64,000 nucleotides of DNA from contig WPDH01000006.1 in assembly GCA_019137255.1 (NCBI GenBank), positions 248,001 through 312,000 of the forward strand, in the 5' to 3' direction. Of the stretch, positions 1 to 10,479 are shown piece by piece. Each line of letters opens with the position of its first letter. Positions within the stretch are counted from its first letter, which is position 1. The translations under genes and the position numbers were made by a program. The notes below the pieces were generated by a model, which saw only the letters and a list, made by a program, of their open reading frames with translations, was not told the DNA's origin and made no database searches. The stretch comes from Corinectria fuckeliana (lineage: Eukaryota > Ascomycota > Sordariomycetes > Hypocreales > Nectriaceae).

Positions 1-2463
1 CATTAACTGACACGGTAGATACGTTAGATTAGTAGTCACATACTGTAGTTACACGCGGACATACACTGCTATGGCCTATGGCAGTTGGCTGAGATATTTA
101 CCGGAACAATTCCCTCTCCACACCAACAAGTGAAAGGAGGCTGGATGAGTCAATTGGGTTGCCACATTTCGTAAGAAGCGAGATAGCTCATGCAGCTCGA
201 GCATTCTCCCGGGCCGTTGAGTCCGCGTTGACCGCCCGAGAGGCGACTAGAGAGCGACAAGAGACGACTTCCTTCGCAGAGGGGGATTGATCCATGACCT
301 CCAGCCTGGGTGAGCAGTTGAGGCGAAGGGAGTGACTATTTTCAAAGTCAGAAGCTTTTTCAGACCGTCGGTCAGCTTCTTCAGCCCACCGGATAGTCGG
401 ATCGGGTGAGCTCTAGCTGGAACTGGAACTGGAACTGGAGGGGTGGGCAGAGCAGACACCAAACAAAAGCTGGGTAACCAGGAGACTGGAAACTGGAAGC
501 GCCCCCCTTCCTCCCCCCCACGACCTTGTCCCCTGAAGGCCGCCGGCGGAACCCAACTGCTACGTAACTTGCATGAAGGTTCAGAAAACCGGGTTTGAAG
601 GCTGGGAAGCTTCGGGGAGGGGCTTGGAGGGAGAACTTGGGAGACTTGGGAGGTGAAATGTGGATGGGCAACTGCTAGGGCAAAAGTATCATGACGCCGC
701 TTGCATGTTGGAGCATCAGATGTTGTTTTGGATCGCTGATGGCCGGAGCTAGGTGGTGCTAACCTACTAAGGTATGTAGTAGTAGTGTAGTTGGTTGACG
801 GGTTCTTGACACGGGTGCGAGGCCGGATAAGGCGGTACTTGGGCTTTATGGGGGAAAACTGCTGCGACAGCGCGGAATGCCAAGTATCTTGCTGACTGGG
901 GCCATGTCACTTCAGCGCTAGCAGCCGGCATTCCGCACGCGGGTCTCCGGCCCTCCTCACTCCACTCCACTGAAAGAAGGCGGCTTTCAAGCCCCGGACG
1001 GCCGGCGACGACGACCGCGCGCCTTCCACGGCTGCAGCAGTATGTATGCTGGGCCTGAGGGAAGGCGGCCCCGGATGGTTGGCAGCGTGTAAGTGCGTTT
1101 TTCGAAGCAACTTCCAGTTATCTACTTAGGTGCCTACTAGTAGGTATGCAGCAGCTACAGGAGGAAGAATGGGCAGGTACTTGGACAGACAGACCTGCCA
1201 ATGGTAATCGTCCCTGTAAGCCCGCATGGAATGATGGAACCTGGAGGTTCCTATGCGCCCCAATCCACCCACCCACACTCCAGAAACGTCGACTCTTTTC
1301 TCTCCATACTCTTACTCCATACGCCGTACTCCGTACTCCGTATTACTCCATGCTCCATGCTCCACGCTCCACGCTCCTCCATGCTTCGTACCTACAGCGC
1401 TACCATCCATCGCTTCCACCATCAGCAGCACAAGGCACAAGACAAACCGCCCGACCGTTCGAATAAGGCCCGACTGGGCAACATGCCACGCCAACTCTAT
1501 GCTCACCCAACCAGACACGCTACTACGGCCATGCGCCGCGTCGTCACTGCACGAGGGACACACTCATAGCCTCATTATCGAACATCAAGCGGGCGGTGGG
1601 AGTGGGGCTATGGCGTCGACCGGACTCCTCGTCCCGCCGATGAAAGGGACTCCTCGAGAATCAGACCACCTTTGGCCGCTCCCGTCACCACCCACCCCGA
1701 GAGCCCAGAGAGCCCAGAGCGAACCTTTGCCCGCCATATTCGGCCCTCTGCCATGGGGTTGACCGACGTGAAAGGTGACTTTGGACGCCAGCGGAACTGC
1801 GAATGGATGACGACTCCTTGGCCCGTTCCGGCCCGTCCTGGGGGGATTCTTTGGTTGACCCCCTCCCAAAGCATTGCCAGTATTGGCACCCTATGCCGCC
1901 GTCTGCCGCCTTCTGCCGCCTTCTGCCACCTGCTGGCCACCTGCTGGCCGCCCTCTTCCTTGGGAGTGGAAGCTCTCGCTTCCGTCGGCTTAGCTAGTAC
2001 TACCATAGCACTGTACCGTACAGTAGGTACACCGAACCCAGCGAGCAAGCAACCAAGCAGCCTCTTCCCACGCCCTGGAACTGCATGCACATCCAGAATT
2101 ACATCCACGCCCGTAGCTCCTCATGCTGGCGTCTTTGTGCGTCCTAACCTAACTGCGTCTGCTGTCTGCTGATCTGATATGACCCAACTGCCTCGGTCCT
2201 AGGCTTGGTCTATGTACTTGCCTCTTCTCACTTCTGTAGGTAAGGTACTAGTCTAGGTAACTTGCTTTGCTACCTACTTGCCTACCTAGGTACTAGGGCC
2301 TCGCTGCTCTTTCTCTTGGCAGGTGCCGTCCCCCCTCTCCTGTATAAGAAGCACCTTGACGCCGGTTCCTCTTGGTCTTGCTCATTCTCTTGGTTCCTCC
2401 TCAGCTCTCCTCCGAAGAGTTGACTCCCACAACCACTTTGTTTCCCCAAAGCAATCCCCATCA
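1..2463. other. Intergenic region upstream of phosphoketolase
   Basis: I see no convincing gene here. Open frames in this stretch are short, overlap on both strands, and show no recognisable domain. There is a run of CTGGAA-like units near 415-440 and a run of degenerate CTCCATGCTCC-like units near 1345-1385. A TATA-like word (TGTATAAG) at about 2340 and a cluster of TAGG/CCTA words at 2236-2296 lie just before the phosphoketolase start and probably belong to its promoter. Whether 1-1500 belongs to another gene outside the window cannot be told. Confidence 0.6.
2236..2296. repeat. TAGG/CCTA palindromic word cluster
   Basis: Overlapping words such as TAGGTAAGGTACTAG and CCTACCTAGGTACTAG occur about 170-230 bp before the phosphoketolase start codon. 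The same words recur in front of several other genes in this window. Confidence 0.6.
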
Positions 2464-5027
2464 ATGGCTGAAGCCAAGTCCATCCAGCCCTACGGTCTCG
2501 CCCGTGCCACTGTCCAGGGCGAGCCGCTCTCCGCAGAGGAGATCAAGAAGTACAATGACTTCTTCAAGGCCAGCTGCTACCTGGCCTTGGGCATGATCTA
2601 CCTCAAGGAGAACCCTCTTCTCCGCGAGCCCCTCAAGCCCGAGCATCTCAAGCTTCGTCTGCTCGGCCACTTCGGCTCCGCACCCGGCCAGATCTTCACC
2701 TGGATGCACTTCAACCGTCTCATCACGAAGTATGACCTCGACGCCCTCTTCATCTCCGGCCCCGGCCACGGCGCCCCGGCTGTTCTCTCGCAGTCCTACC
2801 TCGAGGGTGTCTACTCCGAGGTGTATCCTGAAAAGTCCCAGGATCTCGAAGGCCTGCAGAAGTTCTTCAAGAGCTTCTCGTTCCCCGGTGGCATCGGATC
2901 CCATGCTACCCCAGAAACCCCAGGGTCTCTGCACGAGGGTGGCGAGCTGGGCTACTCCATCTCGCACGCCTTTGGCGCCGTCTTCGACAACCCTGATTTG
3001 ATTGCTCTGACCATAGTTGGTGACGGCGAGGCTGAGACCGGCCCGCTGGCCACTGCATGGCACAGCAACAAGTTCCTCAACCCCATTGTTGACGGTGCTG
3101 TCTTGCCCGTCCTCCATCTCAATGGCTACAAGATCAACAACCCGACCATCCTTGCCCGAATCTCGCACAAAGAGCTTGAGAATCTGTTCCTGGGCTATGG
3201 CTGGCAGCCGTACTTTGTCGAGGGTGACGATATCGAGACTATGCACCAGGCAATGGCCGCCACGCTTGAGCAGTGTGTCAACGAGATCAAGGCGGTCCAG
3301 AAGAAGGCTCGTGAAAGCGGCGAAGCTATTCGTCCCAAGTGGCCCATGATAGTCCTGCGAAGCCCCAAGGGCTGGACTGCTCCCCGAAAGATCGACGACA
3401 ACTATCTCGAGGGTTACTGGCGTGCTCACCAAGTCCCCATCACCGACCCTGCTACCAACCCTGCGCATTTGAAGGTTCTTGAGGACTGGATGCGCAGCTA
3501 CGAGCCTGAGCGCCTCTTCGACAAAGAGGGCAAGCCAATTGAAGCCCTGACGGCTCTCTGTCCCACAGGCAACCGCCGCATGAGCGCCAACCCTGTGGCT
3601 AACGGAGGCCAGCTGAAGAAGCCGCTGAAGATGCCCGACTTCCGAAACTACTCCATCAAGGTCGAAGCTCCCGGAAACGTCATGGCCGCCAGCATGACCA
3701 ACATGGCTATCTTCCTTAGGGATGTCGTCGCGGCCAACATGCACAATTTCCGACTGTTTGGCCCTGACGAGACCGAGTCTAACAAGCTGGGTGGTGTCTA
3801 TGCTGCCGGCAAGAAGGTATGGATGGGCGAATACTTTGACGAGGACAAGAACGGCGGAAACCTCGCCAAGGCTGGCCGTGTCATGGAGATGCTCTCCGAG
3901 CACACTTGCGAAGGTTGGCTTGAGGGTTACATTCTCAGCGGCCGTCACGGGCTGCTCAACAGCTACGAACCCTTCATCCACGTCATCGACTCCATGGTCA
4001 ACCAGGTATGGAGAGCTATCCTCTTAAAGCATTTCGCAAAACTGACAATTCTCCTTTAGCACTGCAAGTGGATTGAGAAGTGTCTCGAGGTTGAGTGGCG
4101 AACCAAGGTTGCCTCTCTCAACATTCTGTTGACTGCCGTCGTCTGGCGACAGGACCATAACGGTTTCACTCATCAGGACCCCGGCTTCCTCGATGTTGTA
4201 GCCAACAAGAGCCCCGAAGTTGTCCGCATTTATCTGCCTCCCGATGGAAACTGCTTGCTTTCTGGTATGACACAACCCGTCTTTTCTTGCGATGACACAG
4301 AGCTAACAACACGACAGTTATGGACCACTGCCTGCGATCTGTCAACTACGTCAACGTTGTCGTAGCGGATAAGCAGGACCACCTCCAGTACCTTCCTATG
4401 GATGCTGCCATCGAGCACTGCACTAAGGGTATCGGTATCTGGCCGCAATTCAGCACTGATGCAGGCGAGGACCCTGATCTTGTCATGGCATCCTGCGGTG
4501 ATGTCAGTACGCACGAGTCGCTGGCTGCCATCGACTTGCTGTTGGAGCATTTCCCAGAGCTCAGAATTCGCTGCGTCAACTGCGTGGATCTGTTCAAGCT
4601 GATCCACCCCAGCGATCACCCTCACGGACTGACTGACGCCGAGTGGACCAGCCTGTTCACCGACGACACGCCCGTCATCTTCAACTTCCACAGCTACCCG
4701 TGGATGGTTCACCGTCTGACGTACAAGCGCCCCGGCAGCCGCAACCTACACGTCCGAGGCTACAAGGAGAAGGGCAACATTGACACGCCCCTCGAGCTTG
4801 CCATTCGCAACCAGACCGACCGCTTCAGTCTAGCCATAGATGCCATCGACTGGATGCCCAAGCTCCGCAACCGCGGCACGTCGGCCCGCCAAGCTCTCCT
4901 CAACGCTCAGATCGAAGCCCGGAACCAGGCATTCGAGACTGGTTTGGATCCGCCATTCCTCCAGCAATGGACTTGGAAGCGCAACGGAATGTGGAGGAAG
5001 ACGGCAGAGGGACTAGCCTCGCGATAG
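2464..5027 (+). CDS. Phosphoketolase (xylulose-5-P/fructose-6-P)
   Basis: Thiamine-diphosphate enzyme that splits xylulose 5-phosphate (and often fructose 6-phosphate) with phosphate to acetyl phosphate plus glyceraldehyde 3-phosphate or erythrose 4-phosphate, in the cytosol. Exons 2464-4005, 4060-4264 and 4318-5027 join to 818 codons, the usual XFP length. Visible family signatures are GHFGSAPGQ near residue 60, the GPGHGAP segment, the TPP-binding [11 protein letters not shown] near residue 190, and GYKINNPT. The C-terminal part ([23 protein letters not shown]) matches the XFP C-terminal domain. The ATG at 2464 is chosen because upstream in-frame sequence has only non-ATG codons and overlaps the TATA-like element. 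The intron acceptors are TTTAG and GACAG. Family assignment is very strong; substrate preference cannot be read from sequence. Confidence 0.96.
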
Positions 5028-5226
5028 AAAAGAAAGCCATTGGCTTTAATTCCAGAATGATTGGAAGACTGCGTCGAGCTGGAATTCTAGATGGTAGAAT
5101 AGAGAAGAGGCGGAAAGACGTCGACGGTGACACGGCAGAAGGCTAGGGGCGTTGAGTGATTGATGACTGCTGGGTGGCTATTGTGTGTTGTGCATAGTCT
5201 CTTTGTTATTGCTTCGTTCCTCTCGT

Positions 5227-5985
5227 TTATAGGCTCGTCTTGTTGATACATACAGCACAATGATCTACGAATTTCTTTTTAAGCAGGTCTCTATTAGACA
5301 GTATTGTCCAAAATATCCTCATTTCCATCATACCATTAACTGCTTTTAGATCCCTAACCATATGGAACATGTGAAGCCCCAACTCGTCAAACCATGACTG
5401 GTCCACGACCTTGAACCCGAACCGCTCGGACAGCGGCCGCCCTGCCGCGCTCGCATATGTATAGGCCATCCACCCGTCCTCGTCGGTGCGCTGCACGCCG
5501 AAGCTCATCAGTGCGGCGCCGACGCCGCGCCGCTGGGCATCGCGCCGCGTGACGATGGTGCTCAGCAGCCAGTACTCGCGCCCGGCGACGAAGCGCACCG
5601 CCGCGTCGGCTGCCGCCTGGAAGAAGCGCGCGGCCACGGTGCCATCCCCAGTGGACGGGTACATGGCCGGCGTGAGGACGACGGGGGTCGGCGGGGGCGC
5701 GGGGCGGCGGACCTAGCGGACCCAGCTGAGGATGCGGCCGGAGCCGGAGCCGGAGGAGTTGGTGACGGTACCGGCGGGGACCGACGGGCCGACGACGGGC
5801 GGAGGGGTGGACTCGGCCACGACGATGTGGTTGTCCGGGAGCCCGATGTTGGCCGCGACGGCCTTTGTCCAGAAGGCGCGGACCTCCGGGTCGTCGGGCG
5901 GGAAGCAGCGGCGGCTGAGAAGGTTGTCGTGGAAGGCGTCGAAGTAGGCGTCGACCATGGCGGGGACGTCGGCGAGGGCGGCCAT
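5227..5985 (-). pseudogene. GNAT N-acetyltransferase with in-frame TAG
   Basis: One reading frame from ATG at 5985 to TAA at 5227 encodes a fungal GNAT-type acetyltransferase, interrupted by TAG at 5713-5715 (codon 91). The first part has the N-terminal segment VPAMVDAYFDAF and CFPPDDPEVRAFW. The second part has the acetyl-CoA-binding motif RRGVGAAL preceded by the LLSTIVTRRDAQ strand. The frame is the same on both sides, so a single base change (for instance TGG to TAG, which reads CCA to CTA on the plus strand) explains the break. An alternative is a 60-nt intron from 5772 to 5713 (GTACCG..CTAG). That would delete the strand GRILSWVR, which in relatives looks like part of the fold, so I think it less likely. 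Substrate unknown. Possible explanations are pseudogene, sequencing error, readthrough or splicing. Confidence 0.7.
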
Positions 5986-6580
5986 GGTTCGGTTGCTGTT
6001 TGGTAGGTAGGTAGGTAGTTAGTTAGTTGTACGGGAAAATCTTCTTTTTCAAGTTGGCGTGAGTCGTGGCGGAGTGTTGCAGTGAGTCACGACAGGGCGG
6101 ACATGCTGTTGTAATGGGGGGGGGGGGGGGGGGGGGGGGGTTANNTGGGGGGGGGGGGCTGTTGAATGCACTCCTTTCTTCTTTCTGTTCGTACTAATGC
6201 AGCTTTTGACATGTAGATGTTGACATGCGGCTACTGACATGCGGCTGTTGACATGCGGCTGTTGACATGGCAAGGGCGTAGTCATGTCAAAAGCTCGATG
6301 CCCTGTACAACTAGAACCAGGGTTTGAAGACCAGGTTAACTAAAAACCCTCACGAGACGGTGGTCCAGTTTGTTACTGCGTTGCAGTAAACATGCGGAAT
6401 ACGGACAGGGGCAGTTGTATCAGCCATTTTTACTCTACAAACTAACTCAGTGGTTAAATACCCTCGATATTATCCCCTATGCTTTAAGCCCAATGTATCG
6501 CAAACGCCTGAGCTGCCTTGTATATCTCGCCATGTGCCCTTCGCTGTAGCATCATCGAAGTATTCGTACGTGTTCCCATC
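5986..6580. other. Spacer with homopolymer, Ns and minisatellite
   Basis: No gene seen between the acetyltransferase start and the MSH2 stop. It holds TAGG repeats at 6001-6028, a 25-G run at 6116-6140, two unknown bases at 6144-6145, a 12-G run at 6147-6158, and a 14-bp minisatellite at 6206-6270. Confidence 0.75.
6206..6270. repeat. 14-bp minisatellite, about 4.6 units
   Basis: Tandem units of TTGACATGCGGCTG with minor changes begin at 6206, 6220, 6234, 6248 and 6262 (the last one partial). The first unit is the most divergent (ATGTAGATG in place of ATGCGGCTG). Confidence 0.85.
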
Positions 6581-9436
6581 CTACAAGGTCTTGACCGACT
6601 GGAAAAACGGGTTCGCCAGTAAGTCCGCATTCGCCCCGACCAGCTCCTTGAGCGCCGCCACCTGCTCCTCCCGGCTCATCTCCCCCCTGCCGACTTTATC
6701 CTTCCACTCGAGGAGCACCTGCTTGAGCATGGCGCTGCCCTGCTCGACGTCCTCCTTGCTGTAGCTCAGCGCCAGGTCCTCGTGCTTGGTGGTGAAGTCC
6801 TCGAGCTCGTCGGCCTTGCGCTTCGCCATGCGCACCACCTTGTCCGGGAAGCGCACCAGCTCGGCGACGTGGATGCCGAAGCTCTGGTCACACACGCCGG
6901 GCGCCACCTTGTACAGCAGCGTCACCTCGCGCTTCTGGGCGTCGGCGTCGTCGGCGGTGCCGCTGATGTGCGCCGTGACGTGCATGTTCTGCACTTGCGG
7001 ATACTGGTCGGCCAGGGCCGTCAGCTCGTGGAAGTGCGTCGCGAACATGGCGAAGCAGCCAATCTCCTTGACGATGTGCTCCGATATGGCCCACGCCAGG
7101 CCGAAGCCGTCGTACGTCGAAGTGCCGCGGCCAAGCTCGTCGATGATGATGAGTGACTCCGACGTGGCCGACTTGAGGATGTTGGCCGTCTCGAGCATCT
7201 CGGCCATGAAGGTCGACACGCCCTTGAGCTGCGAGTCACTGGCGCCGACTCGCGCGAGGATGGAGTCGAAGATGGTCAGCTCCGCCTCGGCACAGGGCAC
7301 GAAGCATCCAATCTGGGCTAGGAGGGCAACAACGCCCGTCTGGCGGATATATGTCGACTTGCCGCCCATGTTGGGACCCGTGATGATGAGGAAGGACGAC
7401 TTGTCGCGCGTGAGCTCGATGTCGTTGGTGATGAACTGGACGTCGTCCTGAAGCTCCATACACGGGTGACGGGCTTCGCGAAGCACCGTCTGGCCCTCGC
7501 CGCGAGGGTGCATCTTGGGTCGGACGTAGGGTTCGGGGGCATGGACTGAGGTGTGGGCGAGGGACACGATGACATCCAAGTGAGCGAGCACGCCTGCGAG
7601 CCGCTCGATAACGGGACAGTAAGAAGACGCCACCTGCACAACTTCGTGGACTAGACTGCTCTGGGTTCGGTTGTAGTTTTGGGAGAGCTGATCATGCTCG
7701 CGGCGATATGCCTGCAGCTTCTTCGTAGTGAAGTAGACACCGTTCTTCTGCGTCGAGCACTCCTGATAGCCGGATTTGTTGCGGATACAGCCGGCTTCCT
7801 GCCTGGTGAGACGCATGCATACGCCGTGGACCTTGTGATTGGTCTCGAGAAAGATCTTCTTGTCGGGTTCCTGGCCGAGGTCGTCGGCCGCAGCTAGGAA
7901 CTCGGAGCGGATATCCTTATCGAGCTGGTCGAGCTTCTTGCGGATGATGCGCAGGCTCTGGTCAAAGTCGGCTTTGATGATGTACTCGTGACGGTCCAGC
8001 GCGTCGAGGTCGACCGTCTGCTCCACCATGTCCTGCAGCTTACCAAGATTGTCCGACAGGTCACGGAGCTTGGTGGTGTAAGCCTCATCCAGCGGGTCGC
8101 GGTAGGCCTCGTCCATGACTCCCTCGAACGTGCCGATGAAGCCCGGGAGGCGAATGACAACCTGATATGCTCGGACAACATCTTCGAGATTTGCCTTGCC
8201 GCGCTGGAACCTCTTGGATAGTCGGTACAGGTCAGGAATGGAGCGGAGATGTTCTTCTTGGAGAGTTTGGCGGAGTTCCGTGTCGACAAAGAAGGCCTCT
8301 ACCAGTTGCTGACGCTTTTCGATTTCTTGCTTGCTCATCAGGGGCTGCTTCAGCCACTGGGCAAGCAATCGACTGCCGACGGGCGTTTTGCAGTGGTTGA
8401 GCACCCCGAAGATGCTCATTGTTTTGGACCCATCCCGCGGGCCGGGCATGAGGTTGAGGGCCTTGAGAGCAGCAGCATCCAGCTTCATGAACTGCGCCAG
8501 GTCATGCTGGTAGAGCTGGTACTGCCCAAAGTTGGAAGGGTCTTGGAGGACGTTGAGGTACTTGATCAAGGACGCGGCGGATCCCATGGCTAGCTTGAGG
8601 TCGGTCTGGGGCAGCAGCGTGGCAGCCCGCTCGTCCTTGAGCAGACGCGCCAGATCCTGCTCGATATCGCGTATGCCAAAGTCCGCAGACGGCCGCTCAG
8701 CAACCGCCACGCCGCAGTTGTCGATGATCTTCTTCAGCTTTGCCAGCTCGGGATCCTTTTCCTTGTCGCCCTTGTCGCTCTTGTCGTACTGTATCAGACA
8801 CTCGCGAACACCGAGCTGGATGAGGAGGGCCTCGAAGTTGGAGTACAGGTCGTTGTCGAGGAACTCGCTGACGCCGAGCTCTCGAACGCTGGCATCGGCG
8901 AAGCAGACGCCCACGTTGCGCGCCTCGGAAGCCTTGGCAGAGATCTTGACGGCGAGGATCATGGGGGCTGCGTCGATCTGGCTTCCGAGCTCTTCCTCGA
9001 CATCCTGCAGATTGCCCGGCGAAGCCTGCTTCACGCACTTCCAGTTCATGCGGCCGGAAGCGCTCTGCCAGATCTCTATCCGCTTGCCGAGCTTGAGGAG
9101 GGCCTCGCGGAGGAATTGGCGGAAGACGGTCATGGTCATGGTGACGGACGGGAGCCCGGTGTGGTCGTTTCGGCCGAGCTGTCGAACGACCGAGGTCGTC
9201 TTGTAGACGGTCTTGGCGATGAAGGTGGCATCCTGGCCGTGAGCGGTGTACCAGTCGCCTCGGTCGAAGACGCGGATCGAGTCTCGGTCGACTTGCGGGA
9301 GCGATTTGAAGAAGCGGATGAAGCCGCCCTCGTCGTCGAGCTGTTGCAGGTAGAAATGTCAGTCGAGGGGGATTTCCGAGTTGCACTGCGGAGATTTGAG
9401 GCACGGACAGACCTTCAGTTCTGGTCGTGAAGCCAT
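6581..9436 (-). CDS. MSH2: DNA mismatch repair protein MSH2
   Basis: MutS homologue that, paired with MSH6 or MSH3, recognises base mismatches and small loops in the nucleus. Exon 1 is 9436-9413 (MASRPELK). A 72-nt intron spans 9412-9341 with a CTGAC branch site and CAACAG acceptor, and exon 2 runs 9340-6581. The total is 927 aa, the normal length for fungal MSH2. After the splice the protein continues LDDEGGFIRFF, the conserved N-terminus of the mismatch-binding domain. The ATPase domain has Walker A GPNMGGKSTYIRQ, Walker B LIIIDELGRGTS and the FATHFHELT element. The C-terminal dimerisation region ends with NPFFQSVKTL. The donor GTCTGT is not the common GTRAGT, but the frame and homology require a splice there because a TGA lies inside the intron. 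No sign of inactivation. Confidence 0.97.
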
Positions 9437-10479
9437 AGTGGTGAAGCGATGTGTATGGTTCTGGAGCTCTCGAGAAGGAGATGCGAGAGTCGAGGCCCGT
9501 GGTAAGGGAAAGGGCTAGTAGTCGACGTCAATGTGTGGCGGAGAGTCGCGTAGCTGCCCGGCCCTCACACTGTGCAGGGAGACGCGTTTTCTGGCGTTTT
9601 CAATTAAACCCAGTAAGTAGATACCCAGTTGACGCGAAAATAGGTGGGCAGCTAATTACCTAATTAGCTTAGCGGTAGATTTAATTTGGCTGCCACGCTC
9701 TCTTCTTCGTAGTTCCCGAAAGTTGCAGAGGCGTTATCTAGCGTAGATCTATCTTGTAAAGGAGCAACACGGGATTCGAGATTCGTTGATACTCAATAAG
9801 ACTCCGCGAATCGGATCAAGGAATCCCGATGTGATTGATCCCTTAAGCTACCTTGGCCTTTGGAGTGGACAAGCTAGTACTTCGTATGCTCCAGCTCTTC
9901 GTCCTTGTGTATGTTTCAGTATCTGATTCACCGTCTCACCTCATGACTCTCCATCGTCGACGCCTTCTGAGAATAATCACCACGGGCCGCCACGCAGTTT
10001 GAGGTTTGTCCATGCTAGTACATAGTATTGTGCTGCACAAATCCAGCACGGGCCCAAGCCTTGACGAACAGGCTTGGCGCGACCATCAAGGTCCTCGTCG
10101 AGGCCATCAAGGTTCTCAACCTCACCTCGATGGATCTACGCTGCCAAGCCCGTTGTAGCGGACGAGCCTGATACGGCAGAAGCTTCGCCATGAAATAGGC
10201 CATGGAGCTGTCCCTCAGGGTGAATCAGGGCGCCTCCTCGAAATCCCGGAGTCCCTTTTCCTGCTGCATCTTCTCGGATCTCCTTGCCGACGAACGACGA
10301 CTTGAACGCTGTTAAATTGCAGTTACTGCACTGCTGCGTATGCTCATCTGCGAGCTTCAGCCTTGGACGTTAGAGCCATCTCGTGTATAGGCCTGGAACC
10401 TGTTTCGGTCATTGTCGCCATCGTCGTCTCCATCACCATCCCCATCCGTCCTTTCTGCCACCTTCGACACCGCAAAGCT
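9437..10479. other. Divergent spacer between MSH2 and ZIP transporter
   Basis: Shared upstream region of MSH2 (-) and the ZIP transporter (+). I see no additional gene. Sequence just before 10480 remains open in the transporter frame back to about 10363 but has no ATG that gives a convincing extension. Confidence 0.55.

Noticed and set aside
1..2300. Several overlapping 60-170 codon frames at the left end
   Set aside because: Both strands equally open, low-complexity sequence, no motifs.
2461..3981. Long minus-strand frame opposite phosphoketolase
   Set aside because: Shadow of a GC-biased coding exon; the plus strand has clear enzyme motifs.
5713..5772. 60-nt intron explaining the stop in the GNAT gene
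   Set aside because: Donor GTACCG and a weak branch site are possible, but removal deletes a conserved-looking strand (GRILSWVR); kept only as an alternative.
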